From Hemerocallis citrina (lineage: Eukaryota; Streptophyta; Magnoliopsida; Asparagales; Asphodelaceae): 64,000 nucleotides of DNA. Both the position numbers and the translations under genes were made by a program. Shown here piece after piece: positions 12,481-23,557 of this stretch. Location of the stretch: assembly GCA_017893485.1 (NCBI GenBank), contig CM030360.1:12016597-12080596 (forward strand), in the 5' to 3' direction. Position 1 is the first letter of the stretch. The number at the start of each line of letters is the position of its first letter. A model generated the notes under the pieces. The model did not search any database, was not told the DNA's origin, and was given only the letters and a program-made list of their open reading frames with translations.

Positions 12481-13164
12481 TTGTAGTTCGTGTTGGCTTT
12501 TGAGTGGGGTCCGGTGCGACCGGACAATAGTGGCAAACGAGGACACCACTATTGACTGCAGTAACGGAACTAGACCGTACCTACAACTTCGCCAGTCATG
12601 TAGTATTGTGTCAGGAACAGGATGGGTACAAAGTAGAATTCATGGCGAGGGTTAAAATCCCTATATATGGATAACGACTTGATATGGACATATGTAGTAT
12701 GGGATGTATGCGATTCCAGATTCTCTCTTGCATTAGAATAGGAGCATCATGGCCTTAGTTGACATTGCATTAGATCCTAGTCATTGCACTCACGAACACT
12801 TAAACTACACCGATATATTTTACCATATTTTTATATGTTTGTTTTTGGAGATTCGCTGCTAGTCATCTGCCTTTAAGTGTCAGTATATGTACTGACGTCC
12901 CCACTTTAATAGGTTGTGGATACATGATCACCGAACCGGGAGGACTCTAGTCAAGGCATGGACTACAAGTGAAGAGCCCGATGTTATCATTTATTCATGT
13001 ATACTCTGACGTAATGTATTGAATCAATGGAAGACACTCGGCCTGTAGTATTGTATTAATAAAACATTTTAAATTTTTCTGTTTTCTGTGTATTGTGACT
13101 AATTGAATGTAAAGGTCCTGCCTCGTGTCTCAAATTCTCCATATAGGAAATTCGGGGCGTTACA

Positions 13165-14082
13165 GCGGCATACTAAACCCTAGAGTTTACGGCCATGTAT
13201 ATAGCCCCCAAGCAAACCCTAAAAGATATACACAAATCTAGCAAATTGGTCCTTTATCCCGTAAGCCCAAAAGAACAACTCAGCGTCAGTGTCGGTCGAC
13301 CGCACCCCATGCCGGTCGACCACATCGTGCATATCTAGACCCGAGGGTTGACCGGTCGACCACATCTCCCAGACCGGTCGACTGTCCCCTCCTATGTTGG
13401 ACGCCTACACTCGAAGAATTCCCAGTCGATTGGTCGGTCGACCGTACCCCTAGCCGGTTGACCGCAACCCTCCAGACTTATCTTCTTCTACTTGCTGCTT
13501 GTCTTCCCTTGCTTCTTTGTCTACTCTTTTTTTTTCTCTAACTTCAAGTACCCTGTGCCTGCGTGTATTTGAGGCCACAATTCCTAACACATAGCTCTTG
13601 ATCTCAGCATTCAAGGACTGGGAAAGATCAAAAAATAAATAGAACAAACAAATAAACAAACATAAGAAACAAAAGGGTCATCATACTTCCCACTGATGAA
13701 ACCTACGGAAGGAAAAATTTTAAAAAACCAAAAAACCTCTGTATATGACCAACATAAATTCTTGTCCCAATATCAGTTACCATCAAAATGAACAAGAGAT
13801 TGCATTCAGATATTCAACTTATTTCGCAACATAGATCACACTGCAATTAAGGATTCATGTGAAATTTGGGACAAAGGCTTTTCGTTGTTTAAATCACAAT
13901 GCCATGATGACTTCCACATTATGAAATGATTTACTTTGGCTTAGTATTGATGTGAACTAAAAATGATGTTGACTAAAAACTGTCGAGAAGAAAAAGTGTA
14001 CGAAATTAAGGTTTTTTCAAAGCGCAAGGGTACTTTTTTTAAGAAACTAGAAGTACAACCTAAATTTCAAAACCAGAAGTAT
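13165..14082. other. Unassigned DNA with a GGTCGACC array
   Basis: No open frame resembling a gene. GTCGAC or near copies occur in pairs at 13295/13315, 13355/13377 and 13437/13457 (the last is GTTGAC), mostly as GGTCGACC. The rest is AT-rich, unrecognised sequence. Confidence 0.6.
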
Positions 14083-14091
14083 TTGTTAGAC

Positions 14092-14093
<2 letters not shown>

Positions 14094-14140
<47 letters not shown>

Positions 14141-14751
14141 TATTTTAAGATAAAGGGTGGAATAAGGCCACTATGTTTAATTAATAAGAAGTTAATGAAA
14201 CAACTCTGATATACCGGAAGAAAACAAAAGTACAAAATAAAAGTACAATGCAGGAAGAAAATGAAAGCAAACAAACATACACCCCCAACAAATCCTGGGG
14301 GGTGGGTCTAACTACTCAAACATCAAGCAATCAGAGAGCACAGTAGGTTGGTACAAAACACAAGCTGGCAAAGCACTGTCATGACTGGTGAAGTCAGTCC
14401 CTTAGTCCAGCGTCGGCCCGAACTCTACCTCCTCATCGTCAAACTCCTCTACCTGGAAAACTCTGGCTATCCTTCCTCTTACCCCCGTTGCCGCAGCTGT
14501 AGCCCAAAAAGAGATAAGATGCATGATGTGAGTCAGATTACCAGAAATACTATTACATGAAGCACGAAAATAAAAATTATTTCTGTCAAGCCATAACACC
14601 CATGTTGTTGCCGCTATTGCGATGTACCACGCATCCTTCATATCATGTCGAATCGTTGCAAATTTGGGACAAATCCACAAATTCTCATATTCGCAGGGGT
14701 AGTCTCCTGTTCCTAAGGCTCGGAGTACCTCAACCATAGTTGCCTTACTTC
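14094..14751 (-). mobile_element. 5'-truncated L1-type LINE
   Basis: A 42-base T tract at 14094-14135 is the poly(A) tail of a minus-strand insertion. On the minus strand 14737-14402 encodes the C-terminal part of a LINE ORF2, the region after the zinc-binding RT-associated domain, with WVLWLDRNNFYFR. A 3' UTR of about 260 bp follows. Flanks TTGTTAGACA (14083) and TTGTTATACA (14752) look like a diverged target duplication. Confidence 0.75.
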
Positions 14752-14776
14752 TTGTTATACAAAGTTAAAATCACTT

Positions 14777-16117
14777 GTTAAGGTGTGGTGGGAAAAGGGA
14801 GAGATATATGTTCAAAAGAATGATCGGCGCAAGACTAGAAATTACAGTGTCTGAAAATCAGTTTGGATTTATACCTGAAAAATCAACAGTGGAAGCAATT
14901 TATGTATTGAGGAGGCTTATAGAAAAATATAGAGAAATAAGAAAGATCTACATATGGTATTTATAGATCTAGAAAAAATACACGATAAAGTCCCTAGAGA
15001 CTGTATGTTGGGTGTTAAATATTAAAAGAGTAACTATTCGGTATATTGAGATAATTAAGGATATGTATGAAGGGGCAAAAACCACAATTAGAACAACCAC
15101 ATAATAGACAAGTGATTTTCTATTACAGTAGATTTACACCAAGGTTCAGCTTTAAGCCCATACCTCTTTACTTTGGTTATGGATGAATTGACGTGAGGAA
15201 TACAAGATAATGTGTCTTGGTGTATGTTTTTTGCCGATGACGTCGTCTTAAAGGACGAGGCTATAGTATGAATCAATGCGAAAGTAGAATTGTTGGAAGA
15301 AACTTTGGAAGCTAGAGGCGGCTTTAGAATAAGCAGAACTTAAACAGAGTATATAGAGTGCAATTTTAGTAATATTCGGAACACAACTGAGGAATTAGTG
15401 AAACTTGATGGTCGAGATATGTAAGAGATACCGTTTTCGATATTTAGGCTCGATTATACAAAGATATGGGGAGATTTGTGAAGATATTATACATAGGATC
15501 CAAGCAGGGTGGCTTAAGTGGAGAAGTGACATTGATGTTTTGTCACAAACGTATACCTTTGAAGTTAGAGAAAAAGTTTTATAGAACGGTTGTTAGACCA
15601 TCAATGATGTATGGAGCACAGTGTTGGGCAACAAAGAAACATATCCAAAAAATGAGTATATCGGAGATGAAGATGCTAAAATGAATGTGTGGTAAAACCA
15701 GGCAGAATAGAATTAGAAACGAATATATACGAGACATGGTAAAGGTAGCTCCTATCCAAGATAAGTTAAGGGATAATCGTCTCAAGTGGTTTGGACACAT
15801 GCCACATGTAGACCTAGTAGTGCCCCCGTTAAAAAATGATTTGATAAGTATTGAGGGTAGAGTTAGGGGTAGGGAAAGACCTGAACTTACTTGGGTGGTA
15901 ACGGTGAAAAATGATTTGATAGCTTGTGATCTTACGGAAGATATTGCGCTAAACCGAGAATGAAAAACCATGATTCATGTAGTCGACCCTAACTAGTTGG
16001 GAAAAAGGTTTTATTGTTGTTGCTGTAGAAAAATCTGTTTCTAAGAATGCTTGGTGCCCAACACATCTTTTAATCAGTTTTATCAAACACCTATTTCGTA
16101 CCAAAATCAGGCTCTTA
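14777..16117 (+). repeat. Copy 1 of a ~130 bp duplicated segment, split by the RTE element
   Basis: TTAAGGTGTGGTGGGAAAAG (14779) and TTTAATCAGTTTTATCAAAC with CTATTTCGTACCAAAATCAG (about 16070-16110) match, in order, 16870-16978. The RTE insertion separates the two halves of this copy. Confidence 0.5.
14804..16028 (+). pseudogene. RTE-type LINE reverse transcriptase, decayed
   Basis: Recognisable blocks in shifting frames: EITVSENQFGFIPEKSTVEA (about 14840), DMYEGAKT (15060), DLHQGSALSPYLF-like (15133), FFADDVVL-like catalytic box (15228), YGAQCWATK (15610), KLRDNRLKWFGHM (15765) and the C-terminal DLTEDIALNRE (15930). The 3' end, AACTAGTTGGGAAAAAGG followed by TTGTTGTTG-like repeats, is typical of plant RTE elements. 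The 5' end is missing and many stops and frame changes are present. Confidence 0.85.
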
Positions 16118-16845
16118 GAGCATCCACAGTCGTTTTTCTCATTTGCTATAATATGGCAGCTACAGTAATAGCAAATGCGATCGTTCACTGCAGTCGTCGT
16201 TTGCTATATTTTTTCTATTTTTTAGAGAGACGGGGTATCATACCCCGTCCGATCGTTTCAAATAAATTAAAAAAAATTAATTACTTATTAACTATTAAAC
16301 TATATTAATTAACTAAATTAAATAATATAAAACTAACTAAACCTAACTAATATACTAACTAAACCTATTAATATACTAAACTAATCCTAAAAGTACCCTG
16401 CACACAGCATTAAATTTCCCCTTCAAAGCTGGACGGGGTATCATACCCCGGACGGGGTATGTGTCCCCGTCCCACCTTTTTTTTTTTTTTTTTTTTTTCC
16501 TATCGCTCAATCCTGAGCGTTCGTTTTATTAAAAAAAAAAACAAATAAAAAAAAAGGGAGAGACGGGTTTTGATACCCCGTCCGACCTTTTAAAAAAAAA
16601 AAAATTTAAGAAAATAGGAGAGACGGTATATGATCCTCCGTCTCAGTCGATTAAAAAATATTAAAATCCTTCGGACGGTATATGATTCCCCGTCTTCTAT
16701 ATTTGAGAATTCTTCTTTCGTTTCTCAAATTTGAGAAACATATTTGAGAGGAATGGGAAAAATGGCAATTATAGCAAACGAGTGCAGCGCACCGTTTGCT
16801 ATAATATGGAAAAATGGGAGAAATAGAAAACGACTGTGGATGCTC
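16118..16845. mobile_element. PIF/Harbinger-type MITE, 728 bp
   Basis: Terminal inverted repeats GAGCATCCACAGTCG at both ends, flanked by TTA at 16115-16117 and 16846-16848, the 3 bp target duplication of the PIF/Harbinger superfamily. The inside has repeated GACGGGGTATCATACCCC palindromes (16230, 16433, 16562 and degraded later copies) and subterminal TTTGCTATAATATGG in both orientations. There is no transposase frame, so it is non-autonomous. Confidence 0.88.
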
Positions 16846-16861
16846 TTATCTAACACCAAAA

Positions 16862-16985
16862 GCAACTCTTAAGGTGTGGTAGGGAAAAGGGAGATATCTC
16901 TGTTTTAGATATATGTTTCGTGCTCAATACATTTTTTAATCAGTGTTTCAAACACCTATTGTGTACCTAAATCAGGGCTCTAGGT
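16862..16985 (+). repeat. Copy 2 of the ~130 bp duplicated segment, uninterrupted
   Basis: CTTAAGGTGTGGTAGGGAAA through ATTGTGTACCTAAATCAGGG matches the two halves at 14777 and 16030-16117. The copies flank the MITE and LINE, so the duplication predates both insertions. Confidence 0.5.
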
Positions 16986-17302
16986 AGCACCACAATTGCA
17001 AATGCTAATCACAACATGATATAGAGAAAAAATCAGTAAAAATTAAGTGAAGCACTGCTATTACTATTGCTGGTCTTGCATGAAAACCTCTATATACCTC
17101 GTCATCTAATGATTGTTGAAATGAAGTAATAGAATGGGTTAAATTTTAGAATAACTTTTTCGTATCCTATATTTGTGGTCATGTACTTTCTATTTTTTGC
17201 TATATTTGTTACATTATGTTTCTTAGGCCTTCAAAGCTCAGTTATAAGAGGCTAAAAGCTATACATTGTCCCTTCTCATTTTCTTTCTATTCCTCTTCGT
17301 AG

Positions 17303-17389
17303 GTCTTTGAACCTTTTGGCCCTGTGGAACTTGTGCAACTTCCTCTGGATTTAGAAACAACACAGTGCAAAGGCTATGGATTTGTCCAA
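17303..17389 (+). CDS. RBM39/CC1-like splicing factor, exon of RRM2 (N-terminal half)
   Basis: 29 codons, phase 0, from VFEPFGPVELVQLPLDLE to KGYGFVQ, the start of the second RNA-recognition motif, including RNP1-type KGYGFV. Acceptor CTTCGTAG precedes the exon; donor GTATGA follows. RBM39/CC1-like proteins are nuclear splicing factors with RRM domains and an RS-rich N-terminus. The exon that should precede it is found instead on the minus strand at 40754-40972. Confidence 0.85.
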
Positions 17390-17459
17390 GTATGAATCAT
17401 TGCAACATGTGGTTTTTACAACAACTGTTGATATACTCATTACAGTTTTCACTCGTCAG

Positions 17460-17534
17460 TTTTCCAATATTGAGCACGCAAAAGCTGCACTGAGTTTGAA
17501 TGGGAAGTTGGAGATAGCTGGTCGGCTCACCAAG
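17460..17534 (+). CDS. RBM39-like gene, exon completing RRM2
   Basis: 25 codons, phase 0: FSNIEHAKAALSLNGKLEIA then GRLTK, the last helix and strand of the RRM. Acceptor CACTCGTCAG, donor GTACTA. The intron to the previous exon is only 70 bp. The intron to the next exon was lengthened by a copia element. Confidence 0.85.
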
Positions 17535-17587
17535 GTACTATTACTATGGCTTTTCTTCATTTTGCACTTTTTCTGAGGAGTTATATA

Positions 17588-17725
17588 TGTTAGATATTAT
17601 AGTCCCATATTGGGTATTGGGCTAATTTTGTATTTGGTTCACTCCTATATATAGGAGATATTGTACTCAGTTATTTCTCAATTCAATATTCAGTATTGTT
17701 TTCATCTCTCTGATTTATCTTAATA
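17588..17725 (+). repeat. 5' LTR of the copia element
   Basis: Begins TGTTAGATATTATAGTCCC and ends CTTAATA, where the 3' copy has CTTAACA. Contains TATATATAGGAG, TATA-like. Differs from the 3' LTR at only a few positions. Confidence 0.92.
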
Positions 17726-17738
17726 TGGTATCAGAGCC
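17726..17738 (+). other. Primer binding site of the copia element
   Basis: TGGTATCAGAGCC directly after the LTR, the tRNA-Met complement usual in plant copia elements. Confidence 0.9.
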
Positions 17739-18256
17739 AATTATACAAATTTTCTTCTCCTAAATTTCTCCATCAAAAAAAGAAAAAAAAGGAAGGAAAT
17801 CAAGCAATAAGAAATCATCAGTTCATCGTCACCAACAAGAAATCATCAGTTCATCGTCTCTAACAAGAAATCATCAGTCTTCAACATCGTCAACTTCATC
17901 ATCATCATCAACTTCATCAAAATTGTAGGCAATAGCACCCAATAGCCTTCGGAACCCATCCCTCACCTTCGGAACCCATCCCAACAGCACCCAATAGCCG
18001 AAATCCCTCTCTCATCCCCCCCACCACCTCGTCCCCGCCTTGCTTGAAATCCCACATCACCTCGCAGAAATCCGCCCCTTACAAACCCTAGCCACCCTTC
18101 TCCTCTCCCACCTTAACATCTAACCGTACTTCCCCATTATCCTTGTAAACCCATTACCCATCACCCGACCCGGAATCCAATAACCCATTTCTTTTTCTTC
18201 TCTTTCCTGTTTTTCAAAAAAAAAACAGAAAAAAAATAAAAAAAAAATCGAAAAAA

Positions 18257-21200
18257 ATGGAAAAAGAAAACAAAAATACAGGTACTACTACAACCACTGG
18301 ATGGAATCTCAGTCTCTTCCACATATTTTCGCCTCCACCGACTTCCCCGCTACAACCGCCTCTCGTTCCTCCTCCAGATGCAAATAGCAGCAGCACCACC
18401 TTCAGTCTGCCTCTGGCCTCCTACCTTCTCCCAACATCATTCCTCACCCTACCCACCTCTACTTCTGCCACCGGTAGCACCGCCCTACTCCCTACCCCGA
18501 TTCAGACACCAGCAGCATCTCTCTCCACATTGTGCTCTCAGTCACAATAGGGCTAGTCTCATTTCTCCTCGCAGTGCTTCTTCCCTCACATCCTCAGCCA
18601 TGCCCGTCACTCCAGCCTTACCGTCTCCTGCTGATTGGGCTAATCTTCTACAATCCCTCACTCAGCTGGAACTACAGCTCATGGTTCAGTTTATCAATGC
18701 TGGCTCCTCTGCTCCTGCATTTTCTGCCACTCCCGGTATGAATTCGTTCTGAATTTTAGATTCTGGTGCATCATATCATCTCATTAGTAATCAGACATTG
18801 TTCACCACATGCACAACACTTCCCTCTCACTCTCCATCTCTACACACAGCTGATGGCTCACTACTTCTTATTACACACTCAGGGACAATTAGCTCTCCCA
18901 CTCTCATATTACCATATATTCTTTATGCTCCTCATTTATCAATAAACCTTATTTCTATTAGTGCATTGTGTGATAGTGGTCTTGTCATTGCTTTTGACTC
19001 TTTAGGTTGTTCTATTACTGATTCCTCCACCGGTTAGGAGTTTGGGCGTGCTAGTCGTCAGGGTCGTTTATATTATCTAGATTTTCTTCATGCACATCAC
19101 TCTCCTTCTAGTTTTGCCGGTATTGTTTCCTCTGATGCTGATCTGCGGCACAGACGTTTAGGTCATATTAGCGCATCACGACTCCAGACTATAGCTCGCA
19201 GTGGTGCCCTTGGTTCTCTCACTTTTAAATATTTATCTGATTGTCAATGTTGTCATTTGGCCAAACACATTGCCCTACCCTTTAGTTACAAAAGAACTTC
19301 TGAAACCACTCATCTTTTTCAACTTGTTCATTTTTACAGATGGGGACCCTCTCCCGTACCTTCGTGGAAAGGCTATCTCTATTATGTTGCCATCATCGAT
19401 GACTTCACTAGACATACATGGGTTTTTCTTATGCATCAGCGATCTGAGATACCTGATATTTACTGGTTCTTTATAACTATGATTCACACTCAGTTCGGTG
19501 TGTGCATTAAGAATTTTCGATCGGACGGTGCATGTGAGTACACTTCCATCACTATGAGATCGATCCTTCAGTCTCAAGGCACCCTTTTCAGAAATCATGC
19601 CCTCACACACATGAGCAGAATGGTGTAGCTGAATGCAAACATTGTCACATCCTTGAAACAACTCACTCTCTTTTACTCTCTTCTTCCGCTCCTCGTTCTT
19701 TCTATACTGAAGCTATCATGACTTCTGTTAGTCTCATCAACATTACTTCCTCGCTGCCCTAGCTGGTACGACGCCTTATGAGGCTCTTTATCATTTACCT
19801 CTCGACTACAATATGCTCCATACCTTTAGGTGCACCTGTTACGTCCTTCTCCCTCCTACTGAGCGCACGAAGCTCTCCACTCGTGCTGCTAAGTGCGTTC
19901 ACCTAGGTTTCAGTCCCGAACACAAAGGATTTTGATCCATCAGCGGGTCATGTTTGCATTTCTCGATATATATCCTATGTGGAAGACTCCCCTTACTACC
20001 TGACTCCCCCTGAGGATACTAGATTTCTTTACTCCCCAGTTGTTGCTAGCCCACCGACTTCATCTTCCCGCATTCCTTTTGATCCCACTCCTCTGGCTCC
20101 ATTCACATCTCCTACAGTCCTTACACCTATTGTTCCACCTACTGAAACACCACCTGCATCCCCACAGTAGCCGGCACCCACCCCACCTACTTTCCCACCG
20201 ACACATGCACCTACTCCACCATCCTCACCCCCACATTCTGTCAGTCCACCACCTTATCGTCAGTCTACCCATTCCACTTCTGGTATTCCTCCGACATGTT
20301 ATACACCTAATGCCACTGATCCTTCTGACCAGTTTGGTTTTGCCACTCTAGCTTCCTACTCACCACAGTTTCATGCATATCTCACTGCTATACACTCTAC
20401 ACGTGAGCCCAGAACCTATCAAGACGCAATTCAATAACATGAATGGAGAAAAGCTATTACAGAGGAATTCAGTGCATTCGATCAGACTGACACTTAGGAT
20501 GTTGTTCCTCTACCAGAGAGCGTTCAGCCTATTATCTGCAAGTGGATCTTCAAGGTCAAATATCAACCTGATGGATTTATTGAGCGGCATAAGGCTCGTC
20601 TAGTAGCCCGAGGATTTACGCAGGAGCATGACATTGATTATGATGAGACCTTTGCTCCCATTGCACAGATGACTACTGTTCGCACTCTTCTTACTGTTGC
20701 AGCCATCCGCCAATGGCCGTTATACCATATGGACGTGAAGAACGCTTTTCTTCATGGTACCTTATTTGAGGTTGTTTATATGGATCCTCCTCCTGGCCTC
20801 CCTACTCCTCTTCACCATGTTTGCCGGTTGCGTCGGGCTATATGGTTTGAAGCAGACCCTTCGAGTCTGGTTTGAGTGTTTTTACCTTGTCATCACCAAG
20901 GCTGGTTTTAGTCAGAGTTCTCAAGACCATTATATGTTTATGTGGTCATCACCGCAGGGGAGGGTACTTCTACTACTCTATGTTGACGATATGATAATTA
21001 CTGGGGATGACTCTGCAGGTATTACATCCACCCAGAAATACCTTCATCAGCAGTTCCATATGAAAGACCATGGCAGACTACATTATTTTCTGGGCTTAGA
21101 GATTGCACATAGATCTCGGGGAATACTCACCTCTCAACAGAAATACACATCAGATATTATCTCCGCTGCATGCCTTTCTGAGAGTCGATCAGTCGGTACA

Positions 21201-21890
21201 CCCTTAGAGCTTCATGTGAAGCTTCGTCCCACTGATGGTGAGCTCTTTCCTGATCCCACTAGATACAGACAGATTGTCGGACAGCTTGTTTACTTATGCA
21301 TGACCAGACCTGATATTGCTCACGCAGTCAGTATTGCCAGTCAGTTTGTTTCTGCTCCTACATCAGTTCACTACGGTGTGCTTCTTCGGATTCTCAGATA
21401 TCTTCGGGACACTATTACTCGCTCATTATTCATGCCTGCTATATTCAAACTAGAGTAGAGTGCATATTCTGATTCAGATTGGGCAGGTGATCCTACTACT
21501 AGACGGTCTACTACCGATTTCTGTCTATTTTTTGGTGATTCACTGATTTCATGGCGAAGTAAGAAACAGGTAGTTGTTACATGTTCTTCGACTGAAGCTG
21601 AGTACAGAGCAATGACAGCTACTACTAGAGAGATTGTTCATGTTCGTTGGCTTTTATCAGATATATGTGTCACTTTTTCAGGACTTACTCCTCTTCATTG
21701 TGATAATCGGAGTGCGCTACACATTGCAAGCAACCCAGTCTTTCATTAACGGACGAAGCATATAGAGATTGATTGTCATTATGTTCGTGAGCGCTTTGAA
21801 GCAGGGACTATTTCTCTTCATTCTAGCAGACGACAGACTTCTTCACCAAATCTCATACTATTCAGAGGTTTCGATATTTAGTAGGCAAAC
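18257..21890 (+). pseudogene. Copia gag-pol remnant: protease, integrase, RT, RNase H
   Basis: Order: Gag-like low-complexity part; protease ILDSGASYHL (about 18757); integrase zinc region (LRHRRLGH, 19145); integrase core where VHFYRWGPSP replaces the usual VHSDVWGP, so the first catalytic Asp is lost (19325), with FRSDGACEY (19515) still present; RT with MDVKNAFLHG (20730) and YVDDMIITGDD (20980); RNase H with SDSDWAGDPTTRRS (21470) and SSTEAEYRAM (21590). Breaks include several frame changes in gag and integrase, an in-frame TAG at 21456-21458 and a TAA near 21747. In intact copia elements this is one polyprotein. Confidence 0.88.
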
Positions 21891-21917
21891 TCACACTGTT
21901 TGACCCACCATGAGTTT

Positions 21918-21926
21918 GAAAGGGGG
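21918..21926 (+). other. Polypurine tract of the copia element
   Basis: GAAAGGGGG immediately before the TGTTAG start of the 3' LTR. Confidence 0.8.
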
Positions 21927-22064
21927 TGTTAGATATTATAGTCCCATATTGGGTATTGAGCTAATTTTGTATTTGGTTCACTCATATATATAGAAGAGAT
22001 TGTACTCAGTTATTTCTCAATTCAATATTCAGTATTGTTTTCATATCTCTGATTTATCTTAACA
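21927..22064 (+). repeat. 3' LTR of the copia element
   Basis: 138 bp copy of 17588-17725, ending CTTAACA, followed by GTATA. Confidence 0.92.
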
Positions 22065-22137
22065 GTATAACACATGATGTTTTCTACCGATTTCCAATTA
22101 GTAATATATATTAATTTAATGATGTCTGCATGAATAG

Positions 22138-22221
22138 GTATTGGCAGTCACTGATCATATCACTGTGCCAGAAACTGGAACAAATGCTGCTAATTTTGAT
22201 GACGATGATGGTGGCTGTTTG
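22138..22221 (+). CDS. RBM39-like gene, exon after RRM2
   Basis: 28 codons, phase 0: VLAVTDHITVPETGTNAANF then DDDDGGCL, the acidic linker that follows RRM2 in this family. Acceptor GCATGAATAG, donor GTGAGT. It joins the preceding exon (ending in Lys at 17534) in frame once the copia-bearing intron is removed. Splicing across a 4.6 kb intron is possible, so this element alone need not inactivate the gene. Confidence 0.85.
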
Positions 22222-22377
22222 GTGAGTAAGAAAAATGTCCCCCCCCCCCTTTTCTTCTAGTTAAATGACCTTTATATTTGCTTGCTGCTGGGTTGTAGCT
22301 GGTGGAGTACCAAAGAGGTCGTTGAGAAGAGGGAAGAATAAAATGCTTATTATGCAAAACAAAAGGAAGGTAAATAT
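22222..22377 (+). other. Intron and possible decayed next exon of the RBM39-like gene
   Basis: A TTGTAG acceptor-like site is followed near 22340 by codons KMLIMQNKR, resembling the RAMLMQKLDR region expected next, but an in-frame stop lies upstream. A retroposon begins right after it at 22378, so the gene cannot be followed further. Confidence 0.35.
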
Positions 22378-22629
22378 GAGTTTCTCTCTCTAGAAAATCT
22401 AGATAGAGAAGCTCCCCCCTAAATACCCAAAAACCAAAAACCCAAACCCTGGATCTGAGCTTGGGGGGCGGCAGGCGGCTAGGGTTTCAGCGCCGACGCC
22501 CCCTCCCCCCTCCCCCCTCCCTGCTTCCTCTCAACCCCTCTCTCCCAAATCTCTGTTTCTCTTTCCCTCTCATTCCCCCCCCCAAATCCTTGCTTTTCTT
22601 CCCTAGATCTGAGCTGGGGTTCCATCGAC

Positions 22630-22895
22630 GGCAATGGTCGGATGGCAACGCAGGTCGCAGGAGCTAGGGTATCATCACCGGCGATGGTCGGATGGCGATG
22701 CAGATTGCAAGGATGGTCGAGAACGCCGCGATGATCGGATGGTCAGATGCGACGATCGAGAACGCTGTAATCATCGGATGGTCGACAGCGATGGTCGAGT
22801 TCACCGGGATCTGAGCTAGGGTTTCATCGACGTCGATGGTCGGACGGCAGCAGATCGCAGGAGCTAGGGTTTCATCGACGGCGATGGTCGGATGG
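22630..22895 (+). repeat. GATGGTCGGATGG minisatellite (left part)
   Basis: Imperfect units of 40-60 bp built from GATGGTCGGATGG, GAGCTAGGGTTTCATCGACG and GGTCGAGAACGC. The array continues at 37987-38130 after element A. Confidence 0.75.
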
Positions 22896-23248
22896 TGATA
22901 TGGCTAAAATTGGGGTTAAATCGGGACCGTCCAGATCGAGCACGAATCTTGAAGCGCGGGGGTAAAAAGGTAATTTCACATACAGATGGATCCAAAACGG
23001 GTATTGGGCCTCCTTCTCACGAAACCAACCGCCCGCGAATAGATCCACTCCAGCTGGGTGCGGGTCCCGACCCGATACAAGCCCGGTCCACCAAGGGAGA
23101 ATCAGGCCACTGATTTGATTAGATCAAATCAATAAGCTTGATTTGCTCTCACCAGGGAATCAAGGCCTACTTTCCTAAAACAGAATAGGAGGATTTTGCT
23201 TCTAAATGTTAGCCAGGAAATCAGGACCCTGATCATTCCAAAGGCGAC

Positions 23249-23256
23249 TATAAATA
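23249..23256 (+). promoter_or_regulatory. TATA box of element A
   Basis: TATAAATA in the 5' LTR, repeated at 37745-37752 in the 3' LTR. The start is expected about 30 bp downstream. Confidence 0.8.
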
Positions 23257-23355
23257 CAGCCCCTCTACCACCAAGACCAGGTTAATCACTTTTTCACCAC
23301 TTAAGCTCTTTCTTAATCTTTTGCTGATTACTGACAAGAGCGTCGGAGGGTGCGT

Positions 23356-23375
23356 CGCCGGAATCAACCCCGGTG
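23356..23375 (+). promoter_or_regulatory. Leader hairpin CGCCGG...CCGGTG
   Basis: A 6 bp stem with one G-U pair closes an 8-base loop, downstream of CGTCGGAGGGT. The otherwise divergent LTR of element B has the matching hairpin at 51746-51765. Confidence 0.5.
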
Positions 23376-23493
23376 TCTCGCACTTCCTTGCAGGTCGCGG
23401 CGGGAGCAAGAAGGCCGAGTCAGCTGTTCAGGTTTTCCTCGGATCCACAAATTCTATCTGTTTACCCCCACACCGAAATCAGCGGTAACAGAT

Positions 23494-23511
23494 TGGCGCC
23501 GTCTGTGGGAA
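23494..23511 (+). other. Primer binding site of element A
   Basis: TGGCGCCGTCTGTGGGAA, 3 bp after the LTR, typical of plant non-chromoviral Ty3/gypsy elements. Confidence 0.88.
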
Positions 23512-23557
23512 CACCACACGAACAGTCTCAGCCCATTCTCCGTCGTCATCTGCAGCC

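Larger units (their letters stand above)
9639..13164 (+). repeat. Right part of an older Tekay-like LTR (host of the Tekay element)
   Basis: The end GGAAATTCGGGGCGTTACA (to 13164) is the typical LTR terminus and mirrors the TGTAGCACCCCGAATTTC start of the Tekay LTR. TATAAATA at 9691-9698, a purine-rich leader, a splice-donor-like AAGGTGGGGG at 9870-9879, and an A-rich region before the end (AATAAAACA near 13054) support a plus orientation. The left part lies beyond the inserted element, outside the window. No primer site follows 13164, so it is probably a solo LTR. Its strongly expanded middle holds degenerate repeats. Confidence 0.7.
17588..22064 (+). mobile_element. Ty1/copia retrotransposon, complete ends, decayed coding
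   Basis: Two 138 bp LTRs (17588-17725, 21927-22064), tRNA-Met primer site and polypurine tract. Flanks ATATA (17583-17587) and GTATA (22065-22069) look like a 5 bp target duplication with one change. The short LTRs suggest an Ale/Retrofit-like lineage, tentatively. It lies in an intron of the RBM39-like gene in the same orientation as the exons. Confidence 0.92.
22896..23490 (+). repeat. 5' LTR of element A, 595 bp
   Basis: Begins TGATATGGCTAAAATTGGGG and ends AGCGGTAACA. It holds a TATA box, and a leader with a short hairpin and a CTTGCAGG acceptor-like site. Confidence 0.95.

Noticed and set aside
14094..16028. The two LINE fragments as one element
   Set aside because: They are on opposite strands; one is L1-type with poly(A), the other RTE-type with a TTG-repeat tail.
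22634..22819. Small frames in the GATGGTCGGATGG region as genes
   Set aside because: They follow the minisatellite units and change with each copy; no start context or domain.
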